Shown: positions 25,235-33,082 of the stretch, one piece after another
How the letters are laid out: each line of letters opens with the position of its first letter
Numbering within the stretch: position 1 is the first letter of the stretch
Assembly: GCA_021806235.1 (NCBI GenBank)
Contig: JAJZXU010000004.1
Location: 1-37,907, forward strand
From: Thermoplasmata archaeon
Lineage (GTDB): Archaea; Thermoplasmatota; Thermoplasmata; Thermoplasmatales; Thermoplasmataceae
Direction: 5' to 3'
DNA length: 37,907 bases
Program-made: the position numbers and the translations under genes
Notes under the pieces: model-generated
What the model was told of the DNA's origin: nothing
What the model saw: only the letters and a program-made list of their open reading frames with translations
Databases searched by the model: none

Positions 25235-26404
25235 TTAAGTAGAAAACTGTTTACCCAGTTGATTTGTTACTTCTCCTATAGAAAAATTTTTTGCGACAAG
25301 TTCATGAGCCACTTTCTTTCTTTCCAGGTTCCTTATTGTATCTATATTTTCTGATGCATTCCTGATAGATTCGATAATTGATTGAGGTTTTATTGGTATA
25401 TATTCCAGCAATCCCATTTTTGAAAAACTATCAAATCTTGGCATCATTGTATCAGAGGTTATAACATAAAGACCGGAGGCTAAAGCCTCTAGAACCGTTA
25501 ATGGAAACCCCTCATTATATGATGGAAATAAGAAAACATCACAGTTCCTGTATAATACTCTTAACTCCTCCTCGGCAATAAATGAATGATAAACAATATT
25601 TCTTTGATGGTTATGTCTCACTTCTCCTTCTAATGTACCACGTCCAGCAATATGAAGTTCGATATTTTTATCCTTCACTTTTTGAAAGGCCATAAGAACC
25701 TCTCTTACACCCTTGTTGACCTCTAATCTTCCCACAAACAAAATTTTTATTTTTTTATCCTTTCGCTGTGCAGGAAAATAACTATCAGTATCAATTCCAT
25801 TAGGCAGGTAAAAAGCTTCTTTGTAATTTTTAAGGGCATAATAAGATTCAATATTTATACAGTGAAATTTGAGAATTTTTCGGTATGCTAAGTTGAAGGA
25901 CATTAATTTCATGGGTAATACATTCATTAAACCATTTTTTGGTTTTCCATTTGATATACCTGGCAGGTAGTTATGTTCACTCCCTATAATCCTGGTACCT
26001 TTTGGAAATAGTTCTGCAAGATCATTATTTACCACATATATCCAGTCAGAATTTGATGATACATCCTTAATTACAGTGTGGTTCATAACTCTTGTAATCA
26101 AGAAAATAAAATATCTTAAGGGCAGTATAGGTGTTGACATTACCGTTAAAACCCATTTATTTTTTATGATGCTGGCAATCTTGCCTAACGGATAGTGAAA
26201 ATAGACAATATTCAAATTTTCTAATTTTTCGTTTAACTCCTCATTCGATATAGTTTGTGTTCCATAAAGATATGGTTGGAATACAGTAACGCTAAACCTG
26301 TTTTTATCTAAATTGCTGGCATATTCATATGCCATTTTCTTTCCACCGGCCCAGTGTTTGAAATTGCCTTGAATCACAAAAGTAACTCTTATCCTACTAT
26401 CCAT
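25235..26404 (-). CDS. Glycosyltransferase family 4
   Basis: A 389-residue GT-B glycosyltransferase, expected to add a sugar with retention from a nucleotide sugar on the cytosolic membrane face. It has YLPNGIDTDSYFPAQ, the donor-domain strand KILFVGRLEVNKGVREVL, HIAGRGTLEGEVR, and an intact E-x7-E in FPSYNEGFPLTVLEALASG. The start VTFVIQGNFKHWAGGKKMAY is the usual first strand and glycine-rich turn. It is in the minus-strand glycan cluster with relics on both sides. Confidence 0.9.
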   Translation of the reverse strand: MDSRIRVTFVIQGNFKHWAGGKKMAYEYASNLDKNRFSVTVFQPYLYGTQTISNEELNEKLENLNIVYFHYPLGKIASIIKNKWVLTVMSTPILPLRYFIFLITRVMNHTVIKDVSSNSDWIYVVNNDLAELFPKGTRIIGSEHNYLPGISNGKPKNGLMNVLPMKLMSFNLAYRKILKFHCINIESYYALKNYKEAFYLPNGIDTDSYFPAQRKDKKIKILFVGRLEVNKGVREVLMAFQKVKDKNIELHIAGRGTLEGEVRHNHQRNIVYHSFIAEEELRVLYRNCDVFLFPSYNEGFPLTVLEALASGLYVITSDTMMPRFDSFSKMGLLEYIPIKPQSIIESIRNASENIDTIRNLERKKVAHELVAKNFSIGEVTNQLGKQFST

Positions 26405-26519
26405 AAGAAAGCCAGTGATTAATCATTTATTAAATTAACTGTCTAAATCTATACTCTCTGCATATCTTACATAATAGCTTCTACTTTTTTGAAAAATGTT
26501 AAAATAGTTCCAAATTTAA

Positions 26520-26591
26520 CCTCTTCGCTTTAACAATTGGCCAGGGTGCATCCTTAATAGCATTCAGGATAAGGCATTCAAGGCTTTATAG
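26520..26591 (+). pseudogene. Possible TnpB N-terminal relic
   Basis: A short open stretch reads RFNNWPGCILNSIQDKAFKAL before a TAG. The pattern 'ln.w...L..iqdkAfKAl' recalls the helical N-terminal region of TnpB proteins. It has no start and no continuation. The rest of 26405-26642 shows nothing else. Weak, recorded because another TnpB relic lies at 19507. Confidence 0.25.
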
Positions 26592-26642
26592 ATTTATCCC
26601 GAAATTTTTTGTAAGTATATATTATAGAATTTTCAGGCACAT

Positions 26643-27536
26643 CTAATTTCTCTCCATTTCATATATTTCCTTTATACCTTTCTCCAAATCATATTCAGGC
26701 TTAAACCTTAAATCATTTTTTAATTTTGTGGTATCCGCCTGTGTAAATAATTGATATGACTTTAATGGGTTTTCAACATGCTTTATCTTTGATTCAGCAG
26801 GTATTATTTTTTTAATTAAATTTGCTATATCATTGAATTTTGTGGTTATTCCAGTGCCAACATTGTATGATTCACCGGCTCTGCCAGACTTAAATGCAAG
26901 TATAGTTGCCCTTGCATTATCCTTTACATAGATAAAGTCCCTGCTCTGGTTTCCATCGCCATATATTATTATATCCTCGTTGTTAATTGCATATTTAATA
27001 AATTTGTATATCTGCGATGAATACATGCCCTTGGTATTTTCATGGGAGCCATAGGTATTGAAATACCTGAGGGATACACATTCTATTTCATTCCTTATTG
27101 AATAGTACCTTGCTAAATGTTCACCTATTATCTTTGTTATAGGGTATATATTGTTATATGTATCCGCTATATCACCTTCAGTGGATACTTTATTGTTATT
27201 TCCATAAACTGCAGATGATGATGCAAGTACTGCCCTTCTAATTCCATTCTTCTTTGCAAACTGCAGGACATTAAATGTACCGTTTGCATTTGTGCTGAAT
27301 CCCTTTTCAGGATATATCTCAAATTCAGGTGGTGAAGTTGTTGCAGCAAATAGAAATAAGCCATCAAACCTTTCCTTTATGTTATCAAATTTATCTCTAT
27401 CAGTTATTGAGAACTTATAATCGGGATTTCCACTTATGTCTAAAGTTTTTACCTCATTGCCATTTTCTATTAGTTGATTTTTTACGTTTGAGCCTATAAA
27501 GCCATTGCCTGCTATCAGAAATTTGAGTGTTTCCAT
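26643..27536 (-). CDS. NAD-dependent nucleotide-sugar epimerase/dehydratase (GalE-like SDR)
   Basis: A 297-residue extended SDR. The cofactor motif FLIAGNGFIGSN starts the protein (A-G-N-G-F-I-G-S rather than the common G-x-x-G-x-x-G). The catalytic Ser lies in ASSSAVYGN and the Tyr/Lys pair in YPITKIIGEH. RYFNTYGSHENTKG, IIIYGDGNQSRDFIYVKD and YNVGTGITTKFND are classic for UDP-hexose 4-epimerases and related dehydratases. It is slightly short for GalE, so the exact substrate is open. It supplies a nucleotide sugar to the surrounding glycosyltransferases by context. Confidence 0.9.
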   Translation of the reverse strand: METLKFLIAGNGFIGSNVKNQLIENGNEVKTLDISGNPDYKFSITDRDKFDNIKERFDGLFLFAATTSPPEFEIYPEKGFSTNANGTFNVLQFAKKNGIRRAVLASSSAVYGNNNKVSTEGDIADTYNNIYPITKIIGEHLARYYSIRNEIECVSLRYFNTYGSHENTKGMYSSQIYKFIKYAINNEDIIIYGDGNQSRDFIYVKDNARATILAFKSGRAGESYNVGTGITTKFNDIANLIKKIIPAESKIKHVENPLKSYQLFTQADTTKLKNDLRFKPEYDLEKGIKEIYEMERN

Positions 27537-27653
27537 ATTTTCCTATATATTATGCATATAATAATTTTTATATGGCATTAAAATCCTTTTAGATATCTCT
27601 ACTGCTTGTAATGCAATCTTGGTTTCGGCTACGTCTTGATTTAGCGGTTTTTC

Positions 27654-27954
27654 ATGATATTTATCAGGGCGATAAAGAAAGGTGGGCATACCTACTATCA
27701 AGAAGTTGAGAACAAATGGATAGATGGAAAAACTGTCTAGAAGCACATCAGATACATAGGGAAGGACAGGAACAACCCTTCCCCGTTTCCACTTGAAAGG
27801 ATACAGTTTGGGTATATAGCAACCAGGCTTATGCAGGGAGATTTTTCAATCGTTCTATGAGAAGATTGTAACCCAGTTCGGCAGATCAGCAAAACTCGAT
27901 GCACCAAAGAAGTACATTAGAAAGGGGGCTTACATCATCATACTGGGAGATTAA
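27654..27954 (+). pseudogene. Degenerate transposase, N-terminal region
   Basis: From ATG 27654 the frame reads MIFIRAIKKGGHTYYQEVEN and KWIDGKTV, hits TAG, and continues KHIRYIGKDRNNPSPFP and LERIQFGYIATRLMQGD. After a frameshift it continues EIFQSFYEKIVTQFGR and KKYIRKGAYIIILGD to a TAA at 27952-27954. The 'GHTYYQEVE.kw.dGK...hIRYIGKD' block is the N-terminal pattern of a group of archaeal DDE transposases. Stop, frameshift and lack of a catalytic domain make it dead. It differs from the relic at 24972, so two element types are involved. Confidence 0.5.
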
Positions 27955-27955
27955 T

Positions 27956-28007
27956 GACTTCCGTCCCAAAATGTCTTCAAGGATTCATTTCCACTCCAGA
28001 ATGTCTC
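27956..28007. repeat. Imperfect direct repeat, two 22-base units at 30-base spacing
   Basis: Units at 27956-27977 and 27986-28007 both follow the pattern (a)xTTCCxxxxCCAxAATGTCT, with about 16 of 22 bases identical. They begin right after the transposase relic, so they may belong to its end. The remaining 28008-28219 is open on the + strand but shows no recognisable protein. Confidence 0.35.
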
Positions 28008-28219
28008 ACCTCTTTTATTTCTCTCAATGGTAATTACCTGCCCTATGACATAATTATCAATATCAATATCTTACGGAATGACCAGAAACAACTGTTATTT
28101 TCCCATGAAAATACTTTTCCATATTTTCAAAAGCATGCTAAAAATGGCTGTAAGGATTACCAGGCAGGTAGGCCATACGGATGCAAGAAATTAGAATCAA
28201 TAGGAGTTGATAGATCCGA

Positions 28220-29272
28220 TCACGCTTTCAATATTGTATCTATGAAGGCCTGAACATAATCGCCCTTATTCTTTAGGCGATTCTGCAGGGAAATTCTTAG
28301 TTCTAGGTATTCATTAGGGTCAGATTCCCATTTATCTCTTAAATTTATAATAGAGTCCAAAAAATCTTCAGTTTTTTCACACTTCTTACACTCTGGGTAA
28401 TTTAAGAGGTCTGTATTTTGAGGTATTGGTCTGAATAGTATAGGAAGACCGTTAATTAGGCCATCATTAAGAGTCATAGAGGTTGTTGATTCCGAATAAG
28501 AAGGATAAAGCATTACGTGGGATTTTTTCAATATGTCAGATAATTCAAAGTCTGACACAAAACCAAGATTTTTCACGTTGTTGTTTAAATTCTGGAGCTC
28601 CTCAGTTCTTGTTCCTGTCCCCAGAATGATAAGATCTACATTGTCTGGAATCTTTTTAGCAATCTGCATCAATGTATCAAATCCTTTATCTGTCTCGTGC
28701 CTCCCAGCAAATACAATTGTAAACCTATCAAAGCTATGGCTCGTTTTTAGATCTGGATAGGGGCCGTAATACCATGTCTGCAGGACTCTAAATCTATTAT
28801 CCACATTTTTGAATATGTTCTTCTGCGATTGATCTTGAAGGTGTACAACGTCAAATTTCGGAACTAACTTATCTATTATCATTCTCTGAAGCCTATTTAG
28901 TTTTGGATTTTGCAATGCCGGATCGTGAAGGCCAAAGATTTTTTTTATTGAGGCGTGTTCTATTATCTGTTTTAAGAAGCCATAGTATCCAGCCATGGTA
29001 TAAACCACATCATATTTATCATAATTCGGAGGGTCATCCATCTGGAGCGGTGTAAATTTTCCACGTCTAAACCGCACCTCATTATATGGACTTCTCAATA
29101 CACTTCTTATATATTCATCACTAACACGCTCAATTCCATTGGGAACAAAAGATAGATATACAGCCTCAACGGAGTGTCCATGTTCTGTAAGACCATTTAT
29201 AGTTGAAATTGCCCATTTTTCGGCACCCCCATAATATCTCAAACTGTTAACGGTATTGAAAAGTATCTTCAT
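28220..29272 (-). CDS. Glycosyltransferase family 4 lacking the second Glu of EX7E
   Basis: A 350-residue GT-B protein. It has the N-terminal glycine turn SLRYYGGAEKWAISTINGL, the donor-side strand FTIVFAGRHETDKGFDTLMQ and LIILGTGTRTEELQNL. The catalytic-region motif is YPSYSESTTSMTLNDGLING, where the first Glu of E-x7-E is kept but the second is Asn. This could mark a different donor mode or an impaired enzyme. It is the rightmost GT4 of the minus-strand cluster. Upstream (29273-29459) nothing is recognised before the next transposase relic. Confidence 0.86.
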   Translation of the reverse strand: MKILFNTVNSLRYYGGAEKWAISTINGLTEHGHSVEAVYLSFVPNGIERVSDEYIRSVLRSPYNEVRFRRGKFTPLQMDDPPNYDKYDVVYTMAGYYGFLKQIIEHASIKKIFGLHDPALQNPKLNRLQRMIIDKLVPKFDVVHLQDQSQKNIFKNVDNRFRVLQTWYYGPYPDLKTSHSFDRFTIVFAGRHETDKGFDTLMQIAKKIPDNVDLIILGTGTRTEELQNLNNNVKNLGFVSDFELSDILKKSHVMLYPSYSESTTSMTLNDGLINGLPILFRPIPQNTDLLNYPECKKCEKTEDFLDSIINLRDKWESDPNEYLELRISLQNRLKNKGDYVQAFIDTILKA

Positions 29273-29459
29273 ATTAAGAGAATTATATAACTATTAAAAA
29301 TGTTTCTCTTAGATTCGTTGTAAGTAACTTAAGTTCACTTGCTATTAGTGTCATGGCCTATTAATTATATGTTATATTTATCTACTACCTCTGCGTGTGT
29401 TCTTTACGAAAAGAATTGAACCTAAAATTGACTAATATAGCAGAGATAGAGTCAACGCT

Positions 29460-29729
29460 ATGGATATAGAATGCACAGGAAAAAGATTTGAATTCTATAG
29501 GGATCCTGAAAAAAATGTTACAGCATGGCAGAAAACGAGAAACAGGAAGAAAGCAAAGATAAAATGGTTTTTCACCAGAGAAAAGGCAGATCTAAAACTT
29601 TCAAAGTATTATACAATATAATTAATAAGTCACAACATTAGATGCAAGGAATTGGGCAATGAATTAATGTCAAAAACTGAATATATAGACAAGTTTATAG
29701 AATATTTCCTGGACTAATAACTATTAAAT
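29460..29729 (+). pseudogene. IS630-like transposase relic in two pieces
   Basis: Piece one (29460-29621, 53 residues) contains KRFEFYRDPEKNVTAWQ, KTRNRKKAKIKWFFTREK and ADLKLSKYY before a TAA. The 'W...RN.kKAkIkW.FT.ekA..KL..yY' pattern occurs in archaeal IS630-type transposases. Piece two ends at a TAA at 29727-29729 and reads NIRCKELGNELMSKTEYI then DKFIEYFLD, like a transposase C-terminal helix. The DDE catalytic residues are absent, so a large internal deletion is implied. Family naming is tentative. Confidence 0.45.
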
Positions 29730-29750
29730 ATAAATTAATAATATCAATTC

Positions 29751-30557
29751 ATGAAAAGGGAGGAAAAATATCTTTCATTAAATGCAAAAATACACATTGC
29801 TAAAATAGTAATAGAAGATTCCATTGAACAGTTTAATAGGCAAGCAATAGTCTGGAGTGCAGGAAAGGATTCAACCGTTGTTTTAAATCTCGTTAGAGAG
29901 GTATTTTTATCCAGGAACTTAAAAATTCCACCAGCAATTTTAATAGATCATGGTCAGCATTATGATGAAACATACGATTTGGTAAATAAAATATCGGCAG
30001 AATGGGGTTTTAAAGTATTATATGCAAAAAATGATGATTTTATTTCCAAGGTAAATAACGGAAAAGTCCTAATCGATGATCTTGATGAGGATAATATAAA
30101 TGAACTTAAGAAAATAAACTTTGATTTTAATAAAAAATATATGGATTATTCCCTGGAAACGTTTGAAGGAAACCACCTATTAAAAACAGTTCCATTTAAT
30201 AACACTGTAGGCAAATACAGGTTTGACGCATTATATACAGGAGTAAGATGGGATGAAAATGATGCCAGATCAATGGAAACATTTATCTCTAAAAGAAATA
30301 AACCCGAACATTACAGGGTACAACCAATAATATTATTTACAGAAAGGGATGTGTGGGATTACATGTTTGATAGAAAACTTCCTGTACACCCATTATATTA
30401 TAGTGGTTATAGATCAATAGATGGGAAATACGATTCAAAGAAAATAAGTGACAAACCCGCATGGGAACAGGACCTAGATAATACTGAAGAAAGAGCGGGA
30501 AGAGCCCAGGATAAGGAAAAGATGATGGAAAGATTGAGAGAATTTGGGTACATGTAG
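29751..30557 (+). CDS. PP-loop PAPS-reductase / CysD-family protein
   Basis: A 268-residue N-type ATP-pyrophosphatase-fold protein. The PP-loop is SAGKDS at residues 36-41 (SGGKDS is more usual). ILIDHGQHYDETYDLV is the strand 2 segment, LYTGVRWDENDARSME matches the GARRDE region of CysD, and VQPIILFTERDVWDYMFDRK then LPVHPLYYSGYRS is the family's C-terminal core. The tail EERAGRAQDKEKMMERLREF is also CysD-like. It could reduce APS/PAPS or adenylylate sulfate, but the Cys of classic PAPS reductases is not seen. The next gene starts one base after the stop, forming a pair with a sulfatase-fold enzyme within a glycan cluster. Confidence 0.83.
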   Translation: MKREEKYLSLNAKIHIAKIVIEDSIEQFNRQAIVWSAGKDSTVVLNLVREVFLSRNLKIPPAILIDHGQHYDETYDLVNKISAEWGFKVLYAKNDDFISKVNNGKVLIDDLDEDNINELKKINFDFNKKYMDYSLETFEGNHLLKTVPFNNTVGKYRFDALYTGVRWDENDARSMETFISKRNKPEHYRVQPIILFTERDVWDYMFDRKLPVHPLYYSGYRSIDGKYDSKKISDKPAWEQDLDNTEERAGRAQDKEKMMERLREFGYM

Positions 30558-30558
30558 T

Positions 30559-31839
30559 ATGGATAAACCCAATATTATTTTAATAGTAGCTGACACAATG
30601 AGGAGAGATGCTATTGGAGTTTACAATAGCAATGTAAATACACCAAATATAGATAGACTTGCTGCAGACTCTATGGTATACAATAATGCAATTAGCCCCT
30701 CTCCATGGACTGTACCATCCCATGCATCTATGTTTACTGGAAAATATGCAATAGAACACAAAATACACGAAACCTTCTCGGTTAAAGGTTTCTCTTTAAT
30801 GGGAAAAATGAATGGTATGAAATACATAACACTTGCTGAAATATTGGCTGCTAATGGTTATAATACAATTGCATACTCATCAAATGTGAATATGGTGCCA
30901 GGAAGTGGGTTTGATAGAGGGTTTAATCAATTCTCATATATTAAAAATTATTACAAATTAATAATAGAAGATGAACTGGAATTGAAGTATGGAAAAAGAA
31001 AAGCTATAAAGAAATATGTAGAAAAATATGGTTATTTGAATTTAATAAACCTATATAGACTTTACAAACTGTCCTATAACCATTATAATGGATATCCTAC
31101 TGATAAAGGCGGTTATGAAATAATTAATAATATTAAAAATATGAGTACGAATACACCATTTTTTATGTTTTTAAATTTTATGGAGATGCATGACCCATAT
31201 TTTGAAAAATATACCAATGAACCAGATGGACTTGATAATTTAATGCAAAACCGTAAAAATAACATAAAATCGATACATAAAATTAAAGAATTATATTATA
31301 AGCAGGCACATTACCTTGATAATTATATAGGAGAATTAATAAAATTTTTAAAGGATAATAATATTTATGATAATACTGCAATTATATTCGCATCAGATCA
31401 TGGTCAGGAAATCAGTGAAGATTATTATGGTCATGGAATATTTCTTTCAGATAATCTTATAAGGGTTCCATTAATCGTTAAATATAATGGGCACGGCATT
31501 TGCAAAAAATATGTATCAACTATAAAAATTATGGACATAATAAAAAATATAGCCTTTAATGAAAAAAATAATATTTTTGATGAATCTATTTTCTCGGAAG
31601 TATACGGTATAAATGTGGATAGTGCTTTAAATTATAAAGAAAGAAAAGAATTAAGAAGAACATGTATATATAAAAATAATTACAAGCTAACTGTAAATAG
31701 TGATAAACAGATAGAGGAATTTACAATGGATGGCAAACTTCTAAATATTGATGGGAGTAAGATAGTTGTTAACGAGTTACTTAATGATATTTCCATTTTT
31801 AATGGAAGTAGTGATTTTATAAACGATTTTCAAGTTTAA
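30559..31839 (+). CDS. Sulfatase-fold (alkaline phosphatase superfamily) hydrolase with Thr at the nucleophile position
   Basis: A 426-residue protein from ATG 30559, chosen over ATG 30544 because it is one base after the previous stop and starts the conserved MDKPNIILIVADTMRRD. The metal Asp is Asp12. The nucleophile region reads SPWTVPSHASMFTGK; aligned with C-x-P-S-R of true sulfatases, Thr51 replaces the Cys/Ser that becomes formylglycine and His55 replaces Arg. The second metal site is FASDHGQEISE followed by GHGIF. No signal peptide or membrane helix is seen, so it acts inside. It may be a phosphodiesterase, phosphotransferase or sulfo-ester enzyme; co-transcription with the CysD-like gene suggests sulfur or sugar-sulfate chemistry. 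Confidence 0.83.
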   Translation: MDKPNIILIVADTMRRDAIGVYNSNVNTPNIDRLAADSMVYNNAISPSPWTVPSHASMFTGKYAIEHKIHETFSVKGFSLMGKMNGMKYITLAEILAANGYNTIAYSSNVNMVPGSGFDRGFNQFSYIKNYYKLIIEDELELKYGKRKAIKKYVEKYGYLNLINLYRLYKLSYNHYNGYPTDKGGYEIINNIKNMSTNTPFFMFLNFMEMHDPYFEKYTNEPDGLDNLMQNRKNNIKSIHKIKELYYKQAHYLDNYIGELIKFLKDNNIYDNTAIIFASDHGQEISEDYYGHGIFLSDNLIRVPLIVKYNGHGICKKYVSTIKIMDIIKNIAFNEKNNIFDESIFSEVYGINVDSALNYKERKELRRTCIYKNNYKLTVNSDKQIEEFTMDGKLLNIDGSKIVVNELLNDISIFNGSSDFINDFQV

Positions 31840-31974
31840 ATATAAATAATTAAAATGATATTGTGCGGAAAATGGATGGAAATGTTTGTTGACTAAATGG
31901 TTTAATTAATTATGTCTAATACTATAGTTTAGTAATTTAATGTTGGGGTATTTAGTATAAACAAATATTAATTG

Positions 31975-32766
31975 CTATTCTTCTTTAAGCCCACGTTCCA
32001 CCCTTTTAATTCTTATTTCCAACGGTTCTTCTTTAATTTTTTTTATTGTTATCCGTGCAAGTATATAAAAAACACTGAATTTTACATGCAAAAAAAATCC
32101 TTTATTACCATAAGTCCTTTCATCTATAAATTCTTTATAATTTTTATCGCTCACAAAAATTCCACATCTATACACATTTAAATATTCTAAGGCCCTAATT
32201 AATATATTATTATAATATCTTTTAACCTGTCCATGTCCCATACCCTCAATTTCTATAGCTTTTAATTCCTCCTGCGAAAGTTTTATGTATTGGTATAAAT
32301 TTAAGCTTTCGGTTACATTTTTCATGTATGTATCCTCGCTATAATTTATTTTTGGAAATCCATCAAGTTTGAAAAACAATTTTCTATTTACAATGTATAC
32401 CGTTGAACCCTCAGAATCACTTTTTATATGTAATAATTTATTATAATATTTTTCCATATAGATATCTATATATTTTTGTAAGGCATAGAATTCATTATCT
32501 GCATCTATGAAAACCAGAAGATCACCCGAACTTTCATTCGCACATATATTCCTTCCTTCTCCACGATTTGATTTTTTGTATATTATTTTTAAGTTATGAA
32601 TTTTAAATTTTTTTATATTTTCTGACAGAGAATCATTTGATATATTATCACAAACAATTAGTTCATAGTTATATTTGATATTATCATAAAAAGCGTTTAT
32701 GCATTTTTCTATAAAATTACCACTTTTATATGTAGTTATACAAATACTCACCAGCTTGGGTTCCAT
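31975..32766 (-). CDS. Glycosyltransferase family 2
   Basis: A 263-residue GT-A glycosyltransferase. It starts VSICITTYKSGNFIEKCINA. ELIVCDNISNDSL gives the donor-binding acidic pair, KKSNRGEGRNICANESSGD the following loop, and VFIDADNEF the metal-binding D-x-D. The C-terminal part is charged and has no membrane helix apart from a weak hydrophobic stretch near FSVFYILARI. It is probably a soluble or peripherally bound enzyme adding one sugar. It closes the glycan cluster on the right, convergent with the sulfatase-fold gene. Confidence 0.9.
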   Translation of the reverse strand: MEPKLVSICITTYKSGNFIEKCINAFYDNIKYNYELIVCDNISNDSLSENIKKFKIHNLKIIYKKSNRGEGRNICANESSGDLLVFIDADNEFYALQKYIDIYMEKYYNKLLHIKSDSEGSTVYIVNRKLFFKLDGFPKINYSEDTYMKNVTESLNLYQYIKLSQEELKAIEIEGMGHGQVKRYYNNILIRALEYLNVYRCGIFVSDKNYKEFIDERTYGNKGFFLHVKFSVFYILARITIKKIKEEPLEIRIKRVERGLKEE

Positions 32767-32861
32767 AATTTATGTATATAATTTGGCATTTAAGTTTTTC
32801 CTTTATTTTACTAATTCATACAGCAATTTACACGTGCTAATATATGTAGGGTATACATAAT

Positions 32862-33032
32862 TCAGCGGAAACCTATAACTGCAACCGGTTGCCTCGTTTT
32901 GTATGAGTTTATAATTTCATTCATCTCATTATCCCTATCGTACAGTTTCTTCCTATTTAACTCCCTACCAAAAATAAAATCTATCGGTATCGATACTGTA
33001 TCAGTACCGATAATATTAATATCTGCACTTAT
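32862..33032 (-). pseudogene. N-terminal fragment of an archaeal ATPase (PF01637-type)
   Basis: An open stretch on the minus strand from 33032 to a TGA at 32862-32864 reads VSIPIDFIFGRELNRKKLYD, then RDNEMNEIINSY and KTRQPVAVIGFR. This matches the beginning of archaeal AAA-type ATPases ('f.DRe.El.eiin.yk...pvavIGfRR.GKTS'). It stops just before the Walker A loop and has no ATG, GTG or TTG start in frame. It is therefore truncated at the 3' end and probably dead. The rest of 32767-33082 contains only a promoter region for the next gene. Confidence 0.55.
32982..33012. repeat. 31-base near-perfect inverted repeat
   Basis: Arms TATCGGTATCGATAC (32982-32996) and GTATCAGTACCGATA (32998-33012) are complementary over 15 positions with two mismatches, around a single T. 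It lies in the ATPase fragment and about 70 bases before the M20 peptidase ATG. It may be a binding site for a dimeric regulator, a hairpin or an element end. Confidence 0.6.
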
Positions 33033-33051
33033 TTATGGCATTCAATTGCAA

Positions 33052-33063
33052 TAATATTTATTT
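33052..33063 (+). promoter_or_regulatory. TATA box of the M20 peptidase gene
   Basis: TAATATTTATTT is centred about 26 bases before ATG 33083, the leaderless spacing. Confidence 0.45.
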
Positions 33064-33082
33064 ACAGTTATAATAGCCATAT

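Noticed and set aside
27954-28253. 99-residue + strand frame
   Set aside because: It runs through the direct repeats and into the 3' end of the GT4 gene on the other strand, with no family resemblance.
30544-30558. Upstream ATG start for the sulfatase-fold gene
   Set aside because: It adds only five residues inside the preceding gene; MDKPNIILIVAD at 30559 is the normal beginning of the fold.
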